From Verrucomicrobiia bacterium (GTDB lineage: Bacteria; Verrucomicrobiota; Verrucomicrobiia; Limisphaerales; UBA11358), in assembly GCA_030044395.1 (NCBI GenBank), contig JASHVW010000049.1, positions 1-10,154 of the forward strand: a stretch of 10,154 bases of DNA. The letters run 5' to 3'. Below, in pieces: positions 1-8,995 of the stretch (position 1 is the first letter of the stretch; every line of letters starts with the position of its first letter). The notes under the pieces are model-generated. The model was not told the DNA's origin. It saw nothing but the letters and a program-made list of their open reading frames with translations, and did no database searches. Made by a program: the position numbers and the translations under genes.

Positions 1-1386
1 AGGGGGGAGGATGGAGGAGGGAGGAATCATTTCGGGCGCCGACGTCTGTTTCACCTGCTCGATGGGTAAGGGAGGATTCGCTGTCGGCGGTGTCTGCGAC
101 GGCGACAACTGTTGCGGTCCGGCCGCCGGTATTATCATTTCAGGAAAGCTCTCAGGCCGGCGCACGGAGGGCGCGGGAGCTTTTAGTCCAATCGCCGGCG
201 GCTGAGAATTCAGATTCGAAATCTCAATTTGAGCCACCGGTTGCGCTTCAACCCTGGATGCTGGATTCAGGATGTTGGGTTCGCGATGAAATGCCAGCAG
301 CGCCTCGCGAATGGCTTGGGCGACGAACCTGCGCACCTCGGATTCGCGGCGAAATTTTACCTCGCGCTTGGCCGGGTGGATGTTTACATCCACCGCCGAA
401 GGGTCAATTTCCAGAAAAAGGCAGGAGACCGGATAGCGCCCTTTCATCAAGGAGGTGTGATAGCCCTCGATGAGGGCATAATTGACGCCGCGATTCTCGA
501 CCGGGCGGCGATTGACAAAAACAAACTGGTTATCACGTGTGGCGCGAGAGACACCCGGCGAGCCGATCAATCCCCAAATCCGGATATCCGAACCGGCATT
601 TTGAACGGCGGTCCATTCCGTCCGCGCGTTTTCAAAAATTTCATTTTCTTCGGGTTGAACCTCCCCTTCGAGGGATGCGGAAAAATTCACGGGCAAAAGT
701 TTTTCATCACCCAATAAAGCGCGCAATCGTTCGCGAAGCGCTTCAATGCGGCTGGAAGTGACGCACTCGCTTTTGACCGCCGGCAACTGCCAAATGGTCC
801 GGCCATCTTTTTGAAAGGTGAAAGCGACGCTGGAAAACGCCAGGGCGGCGAGGGTCAAATAATGCTGGATGTGCGCGGCCTCGGTTTCTTCCGTACGCAA
901 AAATTTCCGTCTGGCGGGGAGGTTGAAAAACAATTGCCGCACCTCGACGCTGGAGCCCTCGGCACTACCGGCGGCCCTGACTTCGGCAATTTTTCCACCC
1001 GCCACAATGACCTGGGTGCCTTCGGGAGAATAGCCGCCGCGCTCGCGGGTGGTCAAAACAAAGCGGCTGACGCTGGCAATGCTGGGAAGCGCCTCACCGC
1101 GAAAGCCCAAGGTGGCGATCGCCGCGAGGTCCTCGGCGCGCTCAATTTTGCTGGTTGCGTGGCGTTCCAGGCATAGTAAGGCGTCATCCCGGCTCATGCC
1201 CAAACCGTCGTCGGTCACACGAATGAGGCTTCGTCCGCCGGCCTGGATTTCGACGGAGATACTTTTGGCACCTGCATCGAGCGAATTCTCGACGAGTTCC
1301 TTTACGACGCTGGCCGGACGTTCGACCACTTCGCCGGCGGCAATTTGGTTGGCGACCTGTTCGGATAAAAGTTTGATGCGGTTCAC
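1..1386 (-). CDS. mutL: DNA mismatch repair protein MutL, N-terminal 462 residues (cut by left edge)
   Basis: MutL couples mismatch recognition by MutS to downstream strand incision and excision; its N-terminal half is a GHKL ATPase. The reading frame stays open from the GTG at 1384-1386 to the window edge. Visible motifs are ATP-site residues E30 and N34 in KELVENSLDAGA, D59-D60 in DDGLGM, the ATP-lid motif TLGFRGEALPSIAS (about 92-105), the NLPARRKFL motif (about 155-163), and DVNIHPAKREVKF (333-345) closing the transducer domain. Residues from about 370 to 462 are rich in Pro, Ser and Gln, as expected of the linker before the C-terminal dimerisation domain. That domain lies outside the window, so presence of the endonuclease motif cannot be judged. 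GTG is chosen because the family begins a few residues before the ANQIAAGEVVERPAS block; an in-frame TTG 21 nt further upstream is possible. No clear ribosome binding site is seen. It follows the kinase gene by 24 bp, so the two are probably co-transcribed. Confidence 0.96.
   Translation of the reverse strand, partial: MNRIKLLSEQVANQIAAGEVVERPASVVKELVENSLDAGAKSISVEIQAGGRSLIRVTDDGLGMSRDDALLCLERHATSKIERAEDLAAIATLGFRGEALPSIASVSRFVLTTRERGGYSPEGTQVIVAGGKIAEVRAAGSAEGSSVEVRQLFFNLPARRKFLRTEETEAAHIQHYLTLAALAFSSVAFTFQKDGRTIWQLPAVKSECVTSSRIEALRERLRALLGDEKLLPVNFSASLEGEVQPEENEIFENARTEWTAVQNAGSDIRIWGLIGSPGVSRATRDNQFVFVNRRPVENRGVNYALIEGYHTSLMKGRYPVSCLFLEIDPSAVDVNIHPAKREVKFRRESEVRRFVAQAIREALLAFHREPNILNPASRVEAQPVAQIEISNLNSQPPAIGLKAPAPSVRRPESFPEMIIPAAGPQQLSPSQTPPTANPPLPIEQVKQTSAPEMIPPSSILPP
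253..273. repeat. Three tandem heptanucleotide-like units inside the mutL linker
   Basis: On the plus strand CCTGGAT, GCTGGAT and TCAGGAT follow each other directly. On the coding strand they read ATCCTGA-ATCCAGC-ATCCAGG. The unit is not a multiple of three, so the encoded peptide (about ILNPASR) does not repeat. It lies in the low-complexity linker. Only three degenerate copies are present, so chance is possible. Confidence 0.35.
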
Positions 1387-1410
1387 TACGGAGAGTCTAC
1401 GGTTCAACGC

Positions 1411-2520
1411 TCATTTGGCCAACGGCAATGCAAAGCAAAATATGGCGCCGCGCCTCCGTTCGTTGCGGGCCCAAATCCGGCCGTGGTGATCCTCGATGAT
1501 TTTCTTGCAGATCGAAAGCCCGAGTCCGGTGCCCTGCTCTTTGCCGTGAGTAACGAATGGCTGGAACAATTTGTCGGCCACCTGGGGCGCGACGCCGGGA
1601 CCGGTGTCCTCTATCTCCGTGACAATTTCATTTTCGTCGCCGTGAAAATCCAAAAAGATTTCGCCTCCATCGGACATCGCGTAGAGAGCGTTGTGGACGA
1701 GGTTGAAGAAAACGCGGCGTAACCGGCGGGCGTCGAGCGCCACGGTGCCTGGGGGCGGTTCGGTGCGCAACTGAACGCGGACGGATCTGGGCTCAGATTC
1801 GGCCTGAAGCTCGAGCATCAATTCGCGGACAAAGCCGGCGTAATCGGCGGGAACCAAGGCGGCGGTGGAGCGATTGGTCCGGGAGAATTCCAACACGTCG
1901 CCGACCATGTCGTTGATGCGGCGGACTTGTTTACGGATACGCTCCTGCGATTGCACGCGTTTTTCCGAGGCGGCCTCGGGGGCGCAGCCGATCTCCGCCG
2001 AAAGGCCGATAATTGTCAACGGCGTTTTCAGGTCATGGACGATGGAACGCGCGAAGGTGCCCAGGACCGCGAGACGTTCGGCCTGTACGACCTCACGCAG
2101 ATGAAAGCGGTTGAATTCGCGCAGGCGGTGGCTGATTTCCTGCAAAACATTGAAAGAGAGCGTGGGTGAACGGTAGAGCAATTGCAGCATTTCCTCGCGC
2201 GGGATGAAATAGACCCCGGTGTCCTGAGCGGCCATTGCCGTGGCCGAACGAGGCTGCTGTTCGATAACCGCCATTTCGCCAAAGATTTCCCCGGGACCCA
2301 GTTGCGAAAAAACCCGCCGCGTTTCCCCGCTGACGAGGGCGGAAATCTCGACCAACCCGTTTTGGACAATATAGACCCCGTCGCCCGGATCGCCTTCGCG
2401 GAATATCTCGGTGCCTGCGGTATAATGGATGTCCCGGGATATTCCACGCAACGCATGGAATTCATCCGGCGGCAGCCCGCGAAACAACCTGACTGATTCA
2501 AGTGGGACCACGACAGGCAA
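1411..2520 (-). CDS. Soluble histidine kinase with N-terminal cyclic-nucleotide-binding domain
   Basis: Predicted cytoplasmic sensor kinase of 369 aa with no membrane segment. Residues about 12-130 form a cyclic-nucleotide-monophosphate-binding domain of the CRP/EPAC type. Its phosphate-binding cassette reads FGEMAV (80-85) followed by PRSATA (90-95); E82, R91 and S92 match the positions that hold cAMP in CRP. After a helix (about 130-150) comes a HisKA dimerisation domain with H162 in SIVHDLKTPLTII. The HATPase domain follows, with N-box N273/N277, G1 box DTGPGVAP (305-312) and G2 box GTGLGLS (330-336). There is no receiver or output domain. The start is a TTG (2518-2520) with weak upstream Shine-Dalgarno, and a GTG three codons later is an alternative, so the exact N-terminus is uncertain. 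Ligand identity (cAMP, cGMP or none) is inference. It is first in a likely operon with mutL and divergent from the larger signalling operon. Confidence 0.9.
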   Translation of the reverse strand: MPVVVPLESVRLFRGLPPDEFHALRGISRDIHYTAGTEIFREGDPGDGVYIVQNGLVEISALVSGETRRVFSQLGPGEIFGEMAVIEQQPRSATAMAAQDTGVYFIPREEMLQLLYRSPTLSFNVLQEISHRLREFNRFHLREVVQAERLAVLGTFARSIVHDLKTPLTIIGLSAEIGCAPEAASEKRVQSQERIRKQVRRINDMVGDVLEFSRTNRSTAALVPADYAGFVRELMLELQAESEPRSVRVQLRTEPPPGTVALDARRLRRVFFNLVHNALYAMSDGGEIFLDFHGDENEIVTEIEDTGPGVAPQVADKLFQPFVTHGKEQGTGLGLSICKKIIEDHHGRIWARNERRRGAIFCFALPLAK

Positions 2521-2567
2521 TTTTAAGTGAAAGCCGGTGAACGTCCAGTCCGGAGAATAATCGGCGA

Positions 2568-2592
2568 TTTTGACGATAAGTCGTTGACAAAA
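2568..2592. repeat. Imperfect inverted repeat overlapping a putative -35 box
   Basis: TTTTG and ACGA pair with TCGT and CAAAA around a TAAG centre, giving nine paired positions with a three-base TGA bulge on the right arm. It overlaps the TTGACA hexamer at 2584-2589. It could be a regulator site, but an arm this short with a bulge may be chance. Confidence 0.3.
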
Positions 2593-2612
2593 AGTTTCTT
2601 AAACGTCACATT
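2584..2612 (+). promoter_or_regulatory. Possible sigma-70-type promoter for the CHASE3 kinase operon
   Basis: A perfect TTGACA at 2584-2589 is followed after 17 bp by CACATT (2607-2612), which matches the TATAAT consensus at only three of six positions. The implied transcript would carry a leader of about 130 nt before the GTG at 2753. The -35 is strong and the -10 weak, so this is a tentative call. Confidence 0.3.
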
Positions 2613-2740
2613 AGGTTGCATTCGGGTGGCAGCACGTTTCTTCAGCGGGGTTCCCCACCCCCACCTCCTTGGCGTCTGCCGCCCGGATTTTCGTTTGTAA
2701 AACCTTCTGTTGCATTTCCGCCATTAATGGTTATCTTTCT

Positions 2741-2746
2741 GGAGGA
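2741..2746 (+). promoter_or_regulatory. Shine-Dalgarno site deciding the GTG start of the CHASE3 kinase
   Basis: GGAGGA lies 6 nt upstream of the GTG at 2753-2755. The in-frame ATGs at 2780 and 2786 have no comparable site, so GTG is preferred. Confidence 0.7.
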
Positions 2747-2752
2747 TAGGCG

Positions 2753-4930
2753 GTGGCGGGCAGCCAGGCAATCGGTGCAATGCACATGAAAGCTTCTGTG
2801 GAAAAACAAGTCGCGCTGGGGTTTGGAGCGTCAGTAGCGACTCTGCTGGTTATTTGTGTTTTTTTTTGTTGGATCGCGGAAAATTCCATCACGGCGCAGG
2901 GTTGGGTGACGCACACCTACGAAGTGATTGCCGCGTTGGAACAGGGTCGGGCAATTCTCGCTGACGCCGAAACGGCGGAGCGCGGCTACCTGCTGACGGG
3001 CGATGAAAGATTCGCGCAGGATACACGGAAGGCGCAATCGCAGGCAAACGACTGGCTTGCCACCGCCCAACGACTGACTGCCGACAATACGGAGCAACGA
3101 AAACGACTCGATGAATTACAGCCCTTGATCGCCCGGCGGTTGGCTCTGCTTGACAACCGGATACAATTGCGCCGGGAGCAGGGACTTTCGGCCGCCGCTG
3201 CCGCCGTGGGCACGCGGGAGGGGGCGGGCTTATCGCAACAAATTTCCCAATACATTTCGGAAATGCAGGCGACGGAAAGCCAATTGCTGAAAACGCGCCA
3301 GCAAAAGGAGCAGGCCGACGCGCGGATGGCCGAAGTTTTGGTCGCGGGTGGCGGGTTGCTGGCCTGCGCGCTGGGTTTGATTTCCTTTCTGATGGTTTGC
3401 CGTGATTTGCGATTGCGGAAAAGCGCCGAGGAACGGCTGCGACAGAACGAAGAGCGAATCCGGCTGATGGTCGAAAATATCAACGATTATGCCATAATTC
3501 TCCTGGATACGAAGGGCAACGTCGTCAATTGGAGCGCGGGGGGGGATCACATTAACGGATACACCGAAGGGGAAATGCTTGGCCGGCATTTTTCCAAACT
3601 ATATCCGGAAGCGGCGGTCCGCAGTGGTTTTTGTGATGAGGAACTGAAAATTGCCGCTGAACGAGGCCGTTGCGAGAACGAGAGCTGGCACGTGCGGAAG
3701 GACGGTTCGCGATTCTGGGCCAACGCGGTGATTACGGCGATTCGCGGCAACGACGGTCAACTGCGGGGATTTGTGAATGTGACACGCGACCTGACGGAGC
3801 GGAACCGATTGACGGGATTATTGGAGCATGAACGGCACCTGATGAACCAGTTGATGGATAGCGCCACGGAAGACATTTATTTCAAGGACAAGGAAAGCCG
3901 TTTTCTCCGGATCAGCCGTTTTCACGCGGGGAGATTGGGCTTTGAAAGCCCGGCCCAGGCTGTCGGCAAAAGCGACGCAGAAATTTTCTCGGCGGAACAC
4001 GCGCAACAGGCGCGCCGGGATGAGGAAGAGGTCATGCGGACCGGGCGGCCGATCACCAAAGAAGAGCGGGAGACGTGGCCGGACGGCCATGTGACCTGGG
4101 CGTTGACCGTCAAACTGCCGCTGTGCGGTCCTTCAGGAGACATTATCGGCACCTTTGGCCTTTCGCGCGACATCTCCGAACGCAAGGCGAGCGAGGAGGA
4201 AATCAAAAAGCTCAATGAAGACCTGCAACGCCATACCGCCCAATTGGAAATGGCCAACAAAGAACTGGAGGCTTTCTCGTATTCCGTCTCGCATGATTTA
4301 CGGGCGCCGCTTCGGCACATTGACGGCTTCGTAAAATTGCTGGAGAAGAACGCCACCGCGCTGGATGAGCGGAGCCGGCGTTACCTGGCCATCATCGCCG
4401 ATTCAGCACAACGAATGGGCGCGTTGATTGACGACCTGTTGATTTTCTCGCGAATGGGGCGCGCGGAAATGCGCCAGACGAAGGTCGAATCGGATTCCCT
4501 CGTCCACGAGATATTAGAGTCGCTGCAATCAGAAACCCAAGGCCGGAACATTGAATGGAAAATCACCCCGCTGCCGCAAATCAAAGCCGACCCGGCGATG
4601 CTGCGGCAGGTTTGGACCAATCTCATCGCCAACGCCGTCAAATATTCCCGTCCGCGCGACCCCGCCCGGATCGAAATCGGTTGCAACGAGCAGAACGGAG
4701 ACTGGGTCTTTTACGTTCGGGACAATGGCGTTGGCTTTGACATGAGTTATGCGCACAAATTATTCGGCGTCTTTCAGCGGTTGCATCGGGCCGAGGAATT
4801 TGAGGGCACGGGCATTGGGCTGGCGAACGTCCAGCGCATCGTCCTCCGCCACGGCGGGCGGGTATGGGCGGAGGGCAAATTAGCGGACGGCGCGGCATTT
4901 TTTTTCGCGCTTCCAAAGAGCGCACATTAA
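2753..4930 (+). CDS. Membrane sensor histidine kinase, CHASE3-PAS-PAS-HisKA-HATPase
   Basis: A 725-aa transmembrane sensor kinase. TM1 spans about residues 20-42. A CHASE3 periplasmic sensor follows (about 45-190) with its signature VTHTYEVIAALEQ then ADAETAERGYLLTGD, and TM2 spans about 195-217. Two PAS domains come next, about 235-345 (ending in VTRDLTER) and about 362-480 (ending in LSRDISER), then a coiled coil. HisKA carries H514 in YSVSHDLRAPLRHIDG. The HATPase has N-box N623/N627, G1 box DNGVGFDM (657-664) and G2 box GTGIGLAN (685-692). The catalytic end closely resembles the cyanobacterial-phytochrome-like class that pairs with Rcp1-type receivers. The next gene, 15 bp downstream, is exactly such a receiver, so it is the likely phosphoacceptor; that pairing is inference. 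GTG start chosen from its Shine-Dalgarno. The ligand of CHASE3 is unknown. A run of nine T lies at 2859-2867, within TM1. Confidence 0.94.
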   Translation: MAGSQAIGAMHMKASVEKQVALGFGASVATLLVICVFFCWIAENSITAQGWVTHTYEVIAALEQGRAILADAETAERGYLLTGDERFAQDTRKAQSQANDWLATAQRLTADNTEQRKRLDELQPLIARRLALLDNRIQLRREQGLSAAAAAVGTREGAGLSQQISQYISEMQATESQLLKTRQQKEQADARMAEVLVAGGGLLACALGLISFLMVCRDLRLRKSAEERLRQNEERIRLMVENINDYAIILLDTKGNVVNWSAGGDHINGYTEGEMLGRHFSKLYPEAAVRSGFCDEELKIAAERGRCENESWHVRKDGSRFWANAVITAIRGNDGQLRGFVNVTRDLTERNRLTGLLEHERHLMNQLMDSATEDIYFKDKESRFLRISRFHAGRLGFESPAQAVGKSDAEIFSAEHAQQARRDEEEVMRTGRPITKEERETWPDGHVTWALTVKLPLCGPSGDIIGTFGLSRDISERKASEEEIKKLNEDLQRHTAQLEMANKELEAFSYSVSHDLRAPLRHIDGFVKLLEKNATALDERSRRYLAIIADSAQRMGALIDDLLIFSRMGRAEMRQTKVESDSLVHEILESLQSETQGRNIEWKITPLPQIKADPAMLRQVWTNLIANAVKYSRPRDPARIEIGCNEQNGDWVFYVRDNGVGFDMSYAHKLFGVFQRLHRAEEFEGTGIGLANVQRIVLRHGGRVWAEGKLADGAAFFFALPKSAH

Positions 4931-4945
4931 ACAAGAGGAAAGAAC

Positions 4946-5398
4946 ATGGCACCATTAAAACGGATATTGCTGGCTGAGGACAACGAGCGCGACATTGAGC
5001 TGACGCTTGCGGCGTTGGACGAACACAATCTGGCGAACGAAGTGGTCACGGTCCGTGACGGCGCCGAGGCGCTGGACTATCTTTACGGGCGGGGGAAATT
5101 CACGGGACACGCCAACGGATTGCCGGTGGTGGTGCTGCTGGATTTGAAGATGCCCAAGGTGGATGGCCTGGAGGTGCTGCGGCAAATGCGAGACGATCCA
5201 ACGTTAAAACACGTGCCGGTGGTCATGGTGACCTCGTCCCGGGAAGAGCAGGATTTGATCCACAGCTACCAGCTTGGCGTTAATGCCTATGTAGTCAAAC
5301 CGGTGGACTTTCAAAAATTTGTCGAATCGGTGAAGCAGCTCGGCGTCTTCTGGGCGGTCATCAATGAGCCGCCGCCGGGGACCTTGAAACGAAGCTGA
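4946..5398 (+). CDS. Single-domain response regulator, Rcp1-like
   Basis: A 150-aa stand-alone CheY-like receiver of the Rcp1 subfamily. Acidic pocket residues are E11 and D12, the phosphoacceptor is D66 in LLDLKMPKVDG, and the switch residues are T96 in MVTSS and K118 in VVKPVD. The insert DYLYGRGKFTG (44-54) between the second strand and D66 is typical of Rcp1-type receivers. No output domain follows, only a short Pro/Arg tail. Phosphorylation by the upstream CHASE3 kinase is likely from gene order. Release of signal would then be by protein binding or phosphotransfer to the receiver-containing hybrid kinase downstream. The ATG is preceded by GAGG at 4935-4938 with 7 nt spacing. The stop is only 5 nt before the next ATG, so translational coupling is likely. 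Confidence 0.95.
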   Translation: MAPLKRILLAEDNERDIELTLAALDEHNLANEVVTVRDGAEALDYLYGRGKFTGHANGLPVVVLLDLKMPKVDGLEVLRQMRDDPTLKHVPVVMVTSSREEQDLIHSYQLGVNAYVVKPVDFQKFVESVKQLGVFWAVINEPPPGTLKRS

Positions 5399-5403
5399 GA
5401 ATC

Positions 5404-7755
<2,352 letters not shown>

Positions 7756-7795
7756 CACCTGATACCGATAGTCGCTTGAAACCCAAATAAAATCT

Positions 7796-8908
7796 CTATT
7801 TCCGCACTTCGGCGCAAATGGCGGCGCCCATTTCGCGTGTGCCGACTTTTCGCGCGGTGGTTTCGGCTGGACTGAAGATGTCGGCGGTGCGGTGGCCAGC
7901 TTCAATCGCCCGTTGAACGGCGGCCTCGATTGCCGCCGCAGCGTCGTTCAAGCCAAAACTGTAGCGCAACATCAGGGCCGCTGAGAGGATTTGGGCGATG
8001 GGATTGGCGAGGTTCTTTCCGGCGATATCCGGCGCGGAGCCGCCGGCCGGTTCATAGAAGCCGAAGACTTTTTCGCCGGAGCCCGCCCCCAAACTCGCGC
8101 TCGGGAGCATTCCCAGCGAACCGCCGAGCGCCGCGGCTTCGTCACTCAAAATATCGCCAAACAAATTTTCGCAAAGCATCACGTCGAATTGCGTCGGCCG
8201 GAGAACCAGCTGCATGGCCGCGTTATCGACGAATTGATGTTCCAGCGCGACGTCGGCGTAGCTCCGCCCAACCCGCGTGACTGTTTCGCGCCACAGAACT
8301 CCATTTTCCAACACATTCGCCTTGTCAATGCTGGTCACTTTTTGGCGACGCAGTTTCGCCGCATGGAATGCCATGTGCGCGATACGCTCAATCTCCAGTG
8401 TAGTATAGACCATCGTGTCAATTGCCCGGAAATTTCCGCTACCGAGGTCCTCGGTTTTTTTCGGTTGGCCGAAATACATCCCGCCGGTCAACTCGCGCAC
8501 CACCAAAATGTCAATGCCGCCGCCCTGCCGCTCTTTGGCCAGCGGACAGGCGTGGGCCAAAGCGCCGGGCAGCCTGACCGGGCGCAGATTGGCAAACAGC
8601 CCGAACTCTTTCCGAATCCGCAACAGCGCGGCGCGCTCGGGCCGTTCGTCTTTGGGGATGGTCGGATCGCGGTCAGGCAATCCAACCGATCCGAACAAAA
8701 TTGCGTCGGATTCCTTGCACAGCGCCAGTGTCCCCTCCGGCAACGCCTTTCCGGCCGCGTCAATACCGGCCCACCCGACCGGCGCGCCGGTAATTTCGAG
8801 TTTGAAGTCGAATTTCCTTTCCGCCGCGCGCAAGACCTCGATGGCCTCGCGCATGACTTCCGGGCCGATGCCGTCGCCGGGCAAAGCCGCCACTTTAAAC
8901 AGTTTCAT
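7796..8908 (-). CDS. leuB: 3-isopropylmalate dehydrogenase
   Basis: LeuB oxidises and decarboxylates 3-isopropylmalate to 2-oxoisocaproate with NAD+, the third committed step of leucine synthesis in the cytoplasm. The protein is 370 aa, close to the usual 350-370. Visible family motifs are GDGIGPE (11-17), substrate arginines R99 and R109 in LLRIRKEFGLFANLRP, R138 and Y145 in VRELTGGMYFG, catalytic K196 in DKANVLE, metal ligands D228, D252 and D256 in ENLFGDILSDE, and the NAD-binding loop YEPAGGSAPDIAGKNLANP. The ATG at 8906-8908 is chosen because MKLFKVAALPGDGIG matches the family N-terminus; an open frame running upstream to 9253 is not family sequence. No Shine-Dalgarno precedes it. The gene converges with the hybrid kinase across 40 bp with no obvious hairpin. 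Other leu genes are not adjacent. Confidence 0.97.
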   Translation of the reverse strand: MKLFKVAALPGDGIGPEVMREAIEVLRAAERKFDFKLEITGAPVGWAGIDAAGKALPEGTLALCKESDAILFGSVGLPDRDPTIPKDERPERAALLRIRKEFGLFANLRPVRLPGALAHACPLAKERQGGGIDILVVRELTGGMYFGQPKKTEDLGSGNFRAIDTMVYTTLEIERIAHMAFHAAKLRRQKVTSIDKANVLENGVLWRETVTRVGRSYADVALEHQFVDNAAMQLVLRPTQFDVMLCENLFGDILSDEAAALGGSLGMLPSASLGAGSGEKVFGFYEPAGGSAPDIAGKNLANPIAQILSAALMLRYSFGLNDAAAAIEAAVQRAIEAGHRTADIFSPAETTARKVGTREMGAAICAEVRK

Positions 8909-8919
8909 TTGGGACGGCG

Positions 8920-8947
8920 ATTCTAGATTGTTACTGCCGGGAGACAA
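8920..8947 (-). promoter_or_regulatory. Putative leuB promoter very close to the start codon
   Basis: Read on the minus strand, TTGTCT (8942-8947, four of six to consensus) is followed by a 16-bp spacer and TAGAAT (8920-8925, five of six). Only 11 nt separate the -10 from the leuB ATG, so transcription would start about 4-6 nt before it. That fits the missing Shine-Dalgarno. Prediction by eye only. Confidence 0.45.
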
Positions 8948-8995
8948 TGGAATTTTGCATTCGACATTCGCCGAGCGCCGCTTGAAATTCTTTGG

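Larger units (their letters stand above)
2521..2752. other. Divergent intergenic region between two kinase operons
   Basis: These 232 bp separate the minus-strand cyclic-nucleotide-domain kinase from the plus-strand CHASE3 kinase, so both promoters are expected here. A perfect TTGACA hexamer and a small inverted repeat lie at 2568-2612. A C-rich stretch at 2650-2668 and a strong Shine-Dalgarno at 2741-2746 are also present. No convincing small ORF, RNA gene or CRP-type TGTGA-N6-TCACA site was found by eye. Confidence 0.6.

Noticed and set aside
229..1489. Several plus-strand open frames of 120-160 aa in the mutL region
   Set aside because: The minus strand here encodes an uninterrupted MutL with all its motifs; the plus-strand frames show none.
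2615..2668. Minus-strand AAGGAGG followed by a 15-codon GTG-initiated mini-ORF
   Set aside because: The peptide is not recognisable, and the purine-rich string is low complexity; a leader peptide is not supported. The GGGG-TT-CCCC symmetry here is too tight to form a hairpin.
2710..2737. TTGCAT-N16-TATCTT promoter-like pair just before the CHASE3 kinase
   Set aside because: Transcription would start inside the Shine-Dalgarno sequence, removing it from the mRNA.
7756..7795. Possible terminator between the hybrid kinase and leuB
   Set aside because: The 40-bp gap is AT-rich but shows no stem of useful length on either strand.
7991..8926. 311-aa plus-strand open frame opposite leuB
   Set aside because: It is the antisense shadow of a well-conserved gene, with no recognisable domain or ribosome site.
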